A DNA stretch of 19,359 nt from JADMII01 sp036278595. Lineage in GTDB: Bacteria > Chloroflexota > Dehalococcoidia > DSTF01 > JACRBR01. A program made the position numbers and the translations under genes. The stretch covers positions 1 to 19,359 of the forward strand of contig DASUKS010000007.1 in the NCBI GenBank assembly GCA_036278595.1, given 5' to 3'. Shown in pieces: positions 12,380 through 19,359 of this stretch (positions are counted from its first letter, which is position 1; every line of letters starts with the position of its first letter). Under the pieces are notes generated by a model. It did no database searches and was not told the DNA's origin. It saw only the letters and a program-made list of their open reading frames with translations.

Positions 12380-14629
12380 CTAATCGTCCGCGGCGATGGC
12401 GGGGAGGGCGAAGCCGAACTCGGCGCCCCCGCCCTCTCGCGCGCGGGCCCAGATGCGGCCGCCGTGCGCTTCGGCCAGGCGCTTGCAGACCGCGAGGCCG
12501 ATGCCGAGGCCGGCGGCCTGTCCGGATGAGAGCTCCGAGCGGTAGAAGGGCGTGAACAAGCGCTCGACTTCTGCAGGGTCGATGCCGTTGCCGCCGTCGA
12601 GCACGCGGACGCGCACCTCGGCGGCATCGCACTCGACATTGACGATGATCCGCTCGCCGGCCGGCGAGTACTTCTCGGCGTTGGTGAGGAAGTTGTCAAC
12701 GATCTGCTCGATGCATGCCGTCGAGCAGAGCACCGGGACGGCGACCGAATCGACGACGAGCTCGAACGTGCGGTCACGCCGGGTGCGGCGGTGGCGTTCG
12801 ACGACGGCGCGCGCGACGCGGCGGACGATGACGGGCTCACGATCGAGATCGGCGCCGGCCTGCTCGGCGCGCGCGAGCAGGAGCAGGTTCTCGATGATGC
12901 GCTGCAGTCGTTCGCTCTCGACGACGATGTCGTGCAGTGCCTGATCGCGCAGGTCGGGCGCGAGCTTCTCGATCGCGCGGCCGAGGACCTCGGCGTTGCC
13001 GCGCACGGTGGTGAGCGGCGTCTTCAGCTCGTGTGAGACGAGTCCCAGGAACTCATCCTTGGCGGCGTTGGCCAGCTTGAGCTCGGCGGCGGTCTGCTGC
13101 AGCTCGCGGTTGGCTTCGGTCAGCGCCGTGCGTGCGCGCTCGTTCTCCTCGAAGAGGTGCGCGGCGCCCAGCGACGCCGACGCGAGACTGGAGAGCGCGC
13201 GACCGATGCGCTCCTCGAGATCAGAGAACGTGTGCGGCGTCCGGTAGTAGAAGACGAGTGTGCCGCGCATGTCGCCTTCAACGTTGAGGGGCAGGATGAA
13301 GAGCGACCGAATGCCCTCCTGCTCGTATTGCGCGCGGCGGCCGGCGAGCCGCGGTTCGGTGGCGGGGTCCTCGACGATGATCGGTCCCGTCGTCCGAGGG
13401 CTGCCGTCTGCCGGGCGGTCGGGCCGCGGGAGGGGTTGCGACGTGAATTGCTCCGAAAGGCCGGAGGTCAGCATGAGCGTCCAGGCGTTCGGTTGTTCGA
13501 AGAAGCGCCAGATGCCGTACGCGTCGGCGGCCAGCAGCTGGCGGCCGACCTCGAGGATCGTCGCGGCGCCCATGTCGCTTCGGGTTCCGCCGATGAGCGC
13601 CTCTGACGCCTCGATCATCGATGCGAGCTGCGACTGTGTCCGCTCGTGTTGGCGGATGGTGTCATTCCGGGCGCGGAGCAGGCGCTCTTTGTCGGCGAGG
13701 GCGGAGAGCAGCGCCGCCTCCTTCTCTTCGAGCGACGTTTCGGCACGTTTCAGGCCGGTGACGTCGACGAGGACGTTCACGGCGCCGGTGAGCTGGCCGG
13801 TCTCGTTGAAGATCGGTGTCGGGTAGGGGATGAAGTTTGCGCGCGAGCCGTCCGGCCGCTCGGCGATGGCATCGTAGCCGCGGACGGCCGAGCGGCCGCG
13901 TATGGCCATGGCCATCGGGCAGTCTTCATGGGGCATCGGGGCGCCGTCGGACCAGAAGAGCCGGTGCGAGCCGCACCATCTCTCCTCGCCGAGCTGGGGG
14001 CGCCGGCCCCAGAGTGAGACGGCCTCCTCGTTAAAGAAGGTGATGCGGCCGTGTGCATCGGTCGTGTATACGGCGACGCCGAGCGACTCGAGCAGGTCGC
14101 GGTAGCGGCGCTCGCTGTCCCTGTGCGCCTGCTGATCGATGGCGAATGCGACGTGTGCGGCGATGATCTCCGCGGCCATGACGTCGCGCTCGTCGAAGCA
14201 ATGCGGCTCGGCATAGTAGAGCATGAACTTGCCGAGCAGCTTCGTGCCGATCTTGACCGGGATGAACGCAAGGGCGCGAATGCGTTCGGCGTCGAAGACG
14301 TCACGGAGGGAGGTGAGTTCAGGATCGGTGGTGACGTCCTCGACCAAGACGGGCTGCGCGTCCCGGGTGTCGGGCGACCAGGGGGAGTGGCCATCGACCG
14401 CCTCGCGGTAGGCGTCGGACAGCGCGCGCCAGGCGCGGAAGCGCATGCGGCCCTGCTCGTCGAACAGGAGCACGGACGCGCGGTGGACGTCGAGGATGTC
14501 TTCGAGCGCGGTGAGCGCGGCGTCGAAGATGTCCTCGAGCCGCGTCGCGGCCGCGACCGCGAGCGTCAGACGATAGAGGGGATACGCCCAGGGGGCGGTG
14601 TTGGAATCATGGCTCGGCGCGAGGGTCAC
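12380..14629 (-). CDS. GAF-PAS-GAF sensor histidine kinase
   Basis: 749 aa, no membrane segment or signal peptide, so cytoplasmic. Domains: GAF about 28-165, PAS about 175-290 (includes a CGSHRLFWSDGAPMPHEDCP segment typical of one PAS subtype), coiled coil about 295-340, second GAF about 348-490, coiled coil 495-525, HisKA with the phosphorylated His533 in SHELKTPLTTVRG, and HATPase with N box DNFLTNAEKY (645-654), G1 DGGNGID (678-684), F box LFTPFYR and G2 GLGIGLAVCKRL. It autophosphorylates and passes phosphate to a response regulator; ligands of the GAF/PAS domains are unknown. No response regulator is in the window, so it is an orphan. The start is GTG at 14627-14629, 29 nt below a plausible promoter; the ribosome binding site is weak. 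Confidence 0.93.
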   Translation of the reverse strand: MTLAPSHDSNTAPWAYPLYRLTLAVAAATRLEDIFDAALTALEDILDVHRASVLLFDEQGRMRFRAWRALSDAYREAVDGHSPWSPDTRDAQPVLVEDVTTDPELTSLRDVFDAERIRALAFIPVKIGTKLLGKFMLYYAEPHCFDERDVMAAEIIAAHVAFAIDQQAHRDSERRYRDLLESLGVAVYTTDAHGRITFFNEEAVSLWGRRPQLGEERWCGSHRLFWSDGAPMPHEDCPMAMAIRGRSAVRGYDAIAERPDGSRANFIPYPTPIFNETGQLTGAVNVLVDVTGLKRAETSLEEKEAALLSALADKERLLRARNDTIRQHERTQSQLASMIEASEALIGGTRSDMGAATILEVGRQLLAADAYGIWRFFEQPNAWTLMLTSGLSEQFTSQPLPRPDRPADGSPRTTGPIIVEDPATEPRLAGRRAQYEQEGIRSLFILPLNVEGDMRGTLVFYYRTPHTFSDLEERIGRALSSLASASLGAAHLFEENERARTALTEANRELQQTAAELKLANAAKDEFLGLVSHELKTPLTTVRGNAEVLGRAIEKLAPDLRDQALHDIVVESERLQRIIENLLLLARAEQAGADLDREPVIVRRVARAVVERHRRTRRDRTFELVVDSVAVPVLCSTACIEQIVDNFLTNAEKYSPAGERIIVNVECDAAEVRVRVLDGGNGIDPAEVERLFTPFYRSELSSGQAAGLGIGLAVCKRLAEAHGGRIWARAREGGGAEFGFALPAIAADD

Positions 14630-14664
14630 GGCCTGCAGGTTACGAAGCGTACGCTGTTCGTGCG

Positions 14665-14692
14665 ATTACATCGTTGCCGCGTGGCATAACAA
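14665..14692 (-). promoter_or_regulatory. Probable sigma-70-type promoter of the histidine kinase
   Basis: On the minus strand, TTGTTA (14687-14692) and TGTAAT (14665-14670) are separated by 16 bp; the latter matches TATAAT at 5 of 6. The -10 lies about 36 nt upstream of the GTG start. This is an AT-rich island in very GC-rich DNA, which supports the call. Confidence 0.45.
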
Positions 14693-14844
14693 ATGCGTAA
14701 CACCAGAGGTCGTGCGGATGGCGCGGCTCTTGCTGCCCGCCCGGAGCCGCGGCGGGCACACGGCCAGCGCGCCAGGCCCGCATGGCGTCTCGGGCGCCGG
14801 GAGTGATTGCTGCGTGCCGGGGCGCGGCGTATGCTCGGGTGCCC

Positions 14845-16806
14845 ATGACGACGTCTGACGAAGCCTCCGTCCGCGCCGCGTCGCCGGCGGCCGCTGCGCC
14901 GCGCGGCGATGCCTTCGCGCGTGGGGTGGCCGCGGCATCCGTACAGGCGCCGGCGTGGATCCTGGCGCTGCTGGCGGCGGCGGTGCCGCTCTTCTGGCAG
15001 ACCCATGCCGAGGACCAGGTGGTGATCCCGCGGCTCGCGGCGACGGGCGTGCTGACGGGGCTGGCGTGCATCGCGGTCGCGTCGTCCGCGGGGCGGCCGG
15101 TGCGATGGCGGGTCGCCGAGGGACCGCTGCTCCTGTTGCTGGCGCTCGTCCTGTGGTCCGCGCTCGCGACGGCGGCAGGCCTGGACATCGGTAACAGCCT
15201 GATGGGGGAGGCGCGGCGGTACCAGGGACTGCTGCCGCTCCTGATGTACGCCGCGCTGATGGTCGCGGCTATGGTGGCGACGGCGCGGCTCGGGTCGCCG
15301 CGGGTGCTGCTCGCGGGCGTATTCATCGGCGGCGTGCTGGCGGCGCTGGATGCGGTGCTGCAGCGATTCGACGCACACTGGCTGCTGGTGCACATCTTCC
15401 GCGAGCCGGCGGCGGGCTGGTACGGGCTGCCGGTTGGTCGGTACGGAGCGTCATTCGCACAGCCGAACGTGCTCGGCGCCGAACTTGTGACGGCCGGACT
15501 GGCGTCGTTCGGGCTGTGGCGCGATGCGCCGGCTGTGCAGCGCAACCTGCTTGCCATCGGCTGGGCGGTGATGCTCGCGGCGCTGCTGTTCACCTACAGC
15601 CGCGGCGCGTGGGTCGGGCTGGTGGTGGGACTCATCGTGCTTGGGACGCTTTTCGCCTTCGAGCGCGATGCGCTTCGTGCGCGGGTGCGAGCGGGCTTCC
15701 GGCAGCGGGAGGCGCTGCGGGCGGCGGCGCCGTACGTCGTCGGCGCGGTCGCAATGGTCGCTGTGCTCGCGGGGACGATGGCGATCCTGCCGGGCGGGCG
15801 GCGGGCGTACGCGCGCGCCGCCTCGGCGGCGAACCCCCACGATGCGTCGATCTCGGCGCACACGGGGCTGTGGTGGACATCGATGAAGATGATCCGCGAC
15901 CGGCCGCTGGTAGGCGGCGGGCCGGAATCCTTCTCGACGATCTTCGCTGCGTACCGGACGCCGGATCAGCCGGAATTCGGAACATCGAACGTGCGGCCGG
16001 AGAGCAGCCACAACTACTTCATCGACCAGGCGGTCGGGCTGGGGATCCCGGGGCTCGCGATCGTCGTGGCGCTGATCGGCGGGACGATGATCGCCGGGCT
16101 GCGGGCGACGCGCGGCGACGGGCGGGCGCGCTGGTACGCGATCGCGCTGTGCGGCGCCATCGCCGGGTACTACGTGACGGTGTTCTTTTCGTACGGCGAG
16201 GCGATGACGGGCTGGCTGCCGTGGCTGCTCATGGGGGCACTACTCGGCGTCGCGGTGAGCGCGGCGCGCGAGCCGGTGGCAGCAGACCATCGCGCCGAGA
16301 TGTCGCTGCGGCGCGCGGAGCCGTTCGTACGGGCGGGAGCGCTTGCGTTCGGCGTGGTGTTGGTCGCGGCGGCGGCGCTGGTGTTCGAGGCCGACCGGCT
16401 GGCGGCGCAGGCGGGCACGCTCAGCGGGCAGCATGAGTACGCCGCGGCGGCCGACCGCGCGCGGCAGGCTTCGAAGCTCAACCCGCTGGACCGCGCGTAC
16501 CTGTACGACGTGGGGGCATACGAAGAGAGCGCGGCGGATACGGATCCGACCGCGCTCGGACGGGCGCTCGATGCGTATCACACGGTGGACGCGCGGTTCG
16601 CGGCGACGACGTTCGGGGTGCTGGGCGAGGCGCGCGTGATGGCGCGGATGTACGCCAGCGGGCAGCCGGTAGACATCAACAAGATCGATGCGCTGCTCGT
16701 CGAAGGCGCGCGGCTCGACCCGTACAACGCGGACGCGCAGCAGCAGATCGCATCGATCCACGACATCATCGGTGACGCGCGAACGCCGTCCGCCGGAGGG
16801 CGGTAG
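14845..16806 (+). CDS. O-antigen ligase/polymerase-like integral membrane protein
   Basis: 653 aa. About ten to twelve hydrophobic segments run from residue 32 to about 555. Motifs of the Wzy/WaaL (Wzy_C) family are visible: GRYGASFAQPNVLGAEL, TYSRGAWVG (250-258), then a long loop with AHTGLWWTSMKMIRDRPLVG, GGGPESF and SSHNYFIDQAVGLGIPGL (His389-Asn390). The C-terminal 110 residues after the last membrane segment are soluble and helical, with a tetratricopeptide-like stretch (EYAAAADRARQASKLNPLD). Such proteins polymerise or transfer glycan repeat units on the outer face of the membrane. In an organism without an outer membrane the acceptor would be another cell-surface polymer. ATG 14845 was chosen over an ATG at 14782 because the extra residues are unlike a protein start; the ribosome binding site is weak. 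It is not clustered with other glycan genes. Confidence 0.85.
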   Translation: MTTSDEASVRAASPAAAAPRGDAFARGVAAASVQAPAWILALLAAAVPLFWQTHAEDQVVIPRLAATGVLTGLACIAVASSAGRPVRWRVAEGPLLLLLALVLWSALATAAGLDIGNSLMGEARRYQGLLPLLMYAALMVAAMVATARLGSPRVLLAGVFIGGVLAALDAVLQRFDAHWLLVHIFREPAAGWYGLPVGRYGASFAQPNVLGAELVTAGLASFGLWRDAPAVQRNLLAIGWAVMLAALLFTYSRGAWVGLVVGLIVLGTLFAFERDALRARVRAGFRQREALRAAAPYVVGAVAMVAVLAGTMAILPGGRRAYARAASAANPHDASISAHTGLWWTSMKMIRDRPLVGGGPESFSTIFAAYRTPDQPEFGTSNVRPESSHNYFIDQAVGLGIPGLAIVVALIGGTMIAGLRATRGDGRARWYAIALCGAIAGYYVTVFFSYGEAMTGWLPWLLMGALLGVAVSAAREPVAADHRAEMSLRRAEPFVRAGALAFGVVLVAAAALVFEADRLAAQAGTLSGQHEYAAAADRARQASKLNPLDRAYLYDVGAYEESAADTDPTALGRALDAYHTVDARFAATTFGVLGEARVMARMYASGQPVDINKIDALLVEGARLDPYNADAQQQIASIHDIIGDARTPSAGGR

Positions 16807-16868
16807 GCGCTCCTTCCGAACGGGGTAGTGCGTCGGAACAACGGACCGGTCGGGCGATTATCACGCCC

Positions 16869-16899
16869 AGCATCGCTCGCCAAGAATGAGCATCGCTCG
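16869..16899. promoter_or_regulatory. Direct repeat upstream of the small secreted protein gene
   Basis: AGCATCGCTCG occurs at 16869-16879 and again at 16889-16899, 20 bp apart, and ends 38 nt before the ATG at 16938. Two identical 11-mers two helical turns apart suggest a tandem binding site for a regulator, but this is inferred. Confidence 0.4.
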
Positions 16900-16937
16900 G
16901 ACGTGAGAGCGTGAACAGCGTCGGCACAGGAGGAGAT

Positions 16938-17297
16938 ATGCGCCGAACCGTCATCATTGCAGTTACCAGCTTCGCCGCGATCGCGCTGGTCGGTGGTCTG
17001 CTCGGGGCCAGCGGGGCGTTCGCGGCGAACACGACGACTGTCGGCGGCCATGCCGCGCTGTCGCAGCCGCAGGCGGCGAGCACGCCGGGCGCGGCGGCAA
17101 GCACGCCGAGCAGTGCGAGCTCACCCGCGGCGGCGGGTACATCGGTCACGAGCGGGGCGACGACGGCTCCGAACACCGGGACGGGCCCCGGCGACTCCGG
17201 GATCTCGCCCATGGTGTGGATCTCGATCGCCGGCGTCGGCGTGGTGGCGCTCGGCCTGATGTCGGCCGGCTGGTACACCGCCCGACGCAAGGACTAA
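16938..17297 (+). CDS. Small secreted or surface-anchored Ala/Ser/Thr/Pro-rich protein
   Basis: 119 aa from ATG 16938, with AGGAGGAG immediately upstream; a GTG at 16911 is less likely. Residues 1-29 form a signal peptide (RR, hydrophobic core, AFA-AN cleavage site). Residues 30-85 are low complexity, rich in Ala, Ser, Thr, Pro and Gly. Residues 91-111 form a membrane helix followed by a basic tail, ARRKD. APNTG (77-81) lies 10 residues before this helix, a layout like an LPXTG sortase signal, but the leading Leu is Ala. So the product is either membrane-anchored with both ends hydrophobic or a degenerate sortase substrate. There is no recognised family. A 10-bp hairpin follows the stop by 21 nt, consistent with a single-gene unit. 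Confidence 0.75.
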   Translation: MRRTVIIAVTSFAAIALVGGLLGASGAFAANTTTVGGHAALSQPQAASTPGAAASTPSSASSPAAAGTSVTSGATTAPNTGTGPGDSGISPMVWISIAGVGVVALGLMSAGWYTARRKD

Positions 17298-17318
17298 CGG
17301 GATCACCCCGACATGCAA

Positions 17319-17347
17319 GGAGGAGGCGGTCACGCATCGCCTCCTCC
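17319..17347 (+). terminator. Perfect 10-bp hairpin after the small secreted protein gene
   Basis: GGAGGAGGCG (17319-17328) pairs perfectly with CGCCTCCTCC (17338-17347) around a 9-nt loop. It begins 21 nt after the stop codon. There is no T tract, so it is terminator-like rather than canonical. Confidence 0.5.
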
Positions 17348-17364
17348 GCGTGTCGATGTGATGC

Positions 17365-17392
17365 TGCCGGGGTCCCCGCCAATACCCCGGCA
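17365..17392. other. Second strong hairpin in the recA-upstream spacer
   Basis: TGCCGGGGT (17365-17373) and ACCCCGGCA (17384-17392) form a perfect 9-bp stem with a 10-nt loop, 18 nt after the previous hairpin. No ORF with a ribosome binding site covers 17298-17555. The stretch could be a double terminator or part of a structured RNA. Confidence 0.45.
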
Positions 17393-17566
17393 CACGTAGT
17401 GCGCCCGCTCGGCGACGCAGGCCTTCGGCGGCACTCCCCAGGCACTTCGCCGGCGCTGTTATCGATCTGAGATGCGGGTTTGCCGCACCGTCAATCGGGC
17501 CGCAACGGCTGAGCGGGCATACTACCGAAACCGACGCCGATCCCCTGTCAAGAAGAGGAGCCCCGC

Positions 17567-17719
17567 ATGAAGGATCTCTCGCGAGACCCGAAGCCAGTGC
17601 GTAAAGGCATGCCGATCTCGGCGGCGCAGGCGGCGCCTGTTGAAGGGCGCCGGTACCCGGTGCAGGTGCGGTCGACGTTCCTGCGATTACCGCGACCCGC
17701 GCGTACGACTGCTGCCTGA
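17567..17719 (+). CDS. Small basic 50-aa protein
   Basis: The ATG is preceded by AGAGGAG with a 6-nt spacer (AGGAG 17556-17560), and the frame ends at TGA 17717-17719. A textbook intrinsic terminator begins 25 nt later, so a transcript ending here is very likely. The product begins MKDLSRDPKPVRKGMPISAA and is basic (many Arg), with no Cys, no signal peptide, no membrane segment and no recognised family. It might be a small regulatory or nucleic-acid-binding protein, or the locus may be a small RNA in which the ORF is incidental. A weak -10-like CATACT lies at 17518-17523 without a good -35. Confidence 0.5.
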   Translation: MKDLSRDPKPVRKGMPISAAQAAPVEGRRYPVQVRSTFLRLPRPARTTAA

Positions 17720-17743
17720 TCACACATACGCACCCTGCCTCGG

Positions 17744-17783
17744 AGGAGAGCCCCGGTGGATAGCCGGGGCTCTCCTTCGTTTT
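17744..17783 (+). terminator. Textbook intrinsic terminator of the 50-aa gene
   Basis: A perfect 12-bp stem, GGAGAGCCCCGG (17745-17756) and CCGGGGCTCTCC (17764-17775), with a 7-nt loop, extended by one A-T pair (17744/17776). TTCGTTTT follows (17776-17783). It is the strongest terminator in the window. Confidence 0.85.
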
Positions 17784-17793
17784 GCGGCGCGGG

Positions 17794-17825
17794 GCATCAT
17801 GAGGCGCTGGAGGCTGCATCATGAG
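17794..17825. repeat. Short direct repeat upstream of recA
   Basis: GCATCATGAG at 17794-17803 and 17816-17825, a 22-bp period, lying between the terminator at 17744-17783 and the recA promoter. It could be a tandem binding site, or chance. Confidence 0.3.
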
Positions 17826-17905
17826 AGGATGGATTCGGATTCGGCGGCGGCGGTCGTCGGGCAGGCTCCGCCGGATCGAAGACGGAACGGCGATCTATAC
17901 TTTCC

Positions 17906-17919
17906 CGAACAGATGTACT
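17906..17919. promoter_or_regulatory. Probable LexA (SOS) box of recA
   Basis: CGAACAGATGTACT matches the Gram-positive SOS consensus CGAACRNRYGTTYC at 12 of 14 positions, with the half-sites GAAC and GTAC (one change from GTTC) 4 bp apart. It abuts and overlaps by one base the -35 of the recA promoter, an ideal position for repression. Confidence 0.6.
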
Positions 17920-17947
17920 TGACGGACGGGTGGTAGCAGCCTATGAT
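17919..17947 (+). promoter_or_regulatory. recA promoter
   Basis: TTGACG (17919-17924) and TATGAT (17942-17947) separated by exactly 17 bp; each matches the sigma-70 consensus at 5 of 6. Transcription would start near 17954, giving a 5' leader of about 40 nt. Confidence 0.75.
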
Positions 17948-17993
17948 GGCCCGGCAGTAGCGCATTTGTTCTAGTGCGGGCAGGAGGCTAGAG

Positions 17994-19109
<1,116 letters not shown>

Positions 19110-19112
19110 TAC

Positions 19113-19359
19113 GTGGTGATCACGGCGATCGAGCGGGCGCGCGGGCGGCGCGGCCGGGTGGACGTGTACGTCGACGGCGTGGCGCGGCTGCAGCTCGGGC
19201 GGGCGTTCGTGCAAACGCAGCGTTTGCGGCCCGGCGATCTCATCGAGGCGACACGGCTCGAGGCGCTGGCGGAGGCCGACGCGCGCGCGGGCGCCACGCA
19301 GGCGGCGGTCGCGATGCTCGCGCGGCGGCCGCACAGCGAGCGCGAGCTCCGGCGAAAGC
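19113..19359 (+). CDS. recX: Regulatory protein RecX, N-terminal part
   Basis: Partial: 82 codons before the window ends. It starts at GTG 19113 (or the next GTG, 19116), 3 nt after the recA stop. VVITAIERARGRRGRVDVYVDGVARLQLGRAF corresponds to the short beta-rich N-terminus of RecX proteins in Gram-positive and related bacteria. AVAMLARRPHSERELRRK is the first RecX repeat (typical pattern: AL-x-x-L-x-x-R-x-x-S-x-x-E-L-x-x-K). RecX binds RecA filaments and limits their growth and coprotease activity. There is no separate terminator or strong ribosome binding site, so it is cotranscribed with recA and probably translationally coupled. Confidence 0.87.
   Translation, partial: MVITAIERARGRRGRVDVYVDGVARLQLGRAFVQTQRLRPGDLIEATRLEALAEADARAGATQAAVAMLARRPHSERELRRK

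Noticed and set aside
14598..14858. Small plus-strand frame in the kinase/polymerase spacer
   Set aside because: It overlaps the kinase start and promoter, has no ribosome binding site and no recognisable protein features.
17799..17936. 45-codon frame ending just before the recA -10, and a 33-codon frame at 17821-17922
   Set aside because: Both run through the SOS box and promoter. The second has a GGAGG in range, but the product is Arg-rich and the region is better explained as control DNA.

Overview
This is a GC-rich window (most third codon positions are G or C) from a bacterial chromosome. Gene content suggests a Chloroflexota-like organism, possibly Dehalococcoidia. The main pointers are a DnaD-domain protein and a DnaC/DnaI-type loader encoded directly after dnaB in a very GC-rich genome, a recA-recX pair behind a Gram-positive-style SOS box, and dispersed heptamer and GAGCGAAGCGAAGGAT-type repeats. 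The phylum is an inference from gene order and style; no marker was searched.

Left part (1-3900): the 3' end of purL on the plus strand ends in a clear intrinsic terminator. A repeat-rich spacer follows, then a leftward series: a degenerate SDR-like protein, a class I methyltransferase overlapping a small nucleotidyltransferase-fold protein, and a patatin-like lipase. Short tracts with exact 7-bp periodicity sit at most of these gene boundaries.

Centre (4019-8295): a leftward replication operon, rplI - 64-aa protein - dnaB - dnaD-like - helicase loader. The loader is the most unusual gene here. It has an N-terminal Cys4 zinc motif followed by two complete DnaC-like AAA+ ATPase modules in one chain. 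Its start codon, marked by a strong ribosome binding site, lies 89 nt inside the dnaD-like gene. The ribosome binding site of the 64-aa gene can pair with an upstream complement, suggesting translational control.

Right part: metH (complete cobalamin-dependent methionine synthase) runs rightward and converges on an orphan hybrid GAF-PAS-GAF histidine kinase. Divergent from the kinase is an O-antigen ligase/polymerase-like membrane protein, then a small secreted or anchored Ala/Ser/Thr/Pro-rich protein. A 0.7-kb spacer follows with several strong hairpins and a 50-codon ORF that has its own ribosome binding site and a textbook terminator. The window ends with recA, preceded by a near-consensus promoter with a LexA-type box at its -35, and the first 82 codons of recX.

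No tRNA, rRNA, CRISPR array, insertion sequence or prophage gene was recognised.
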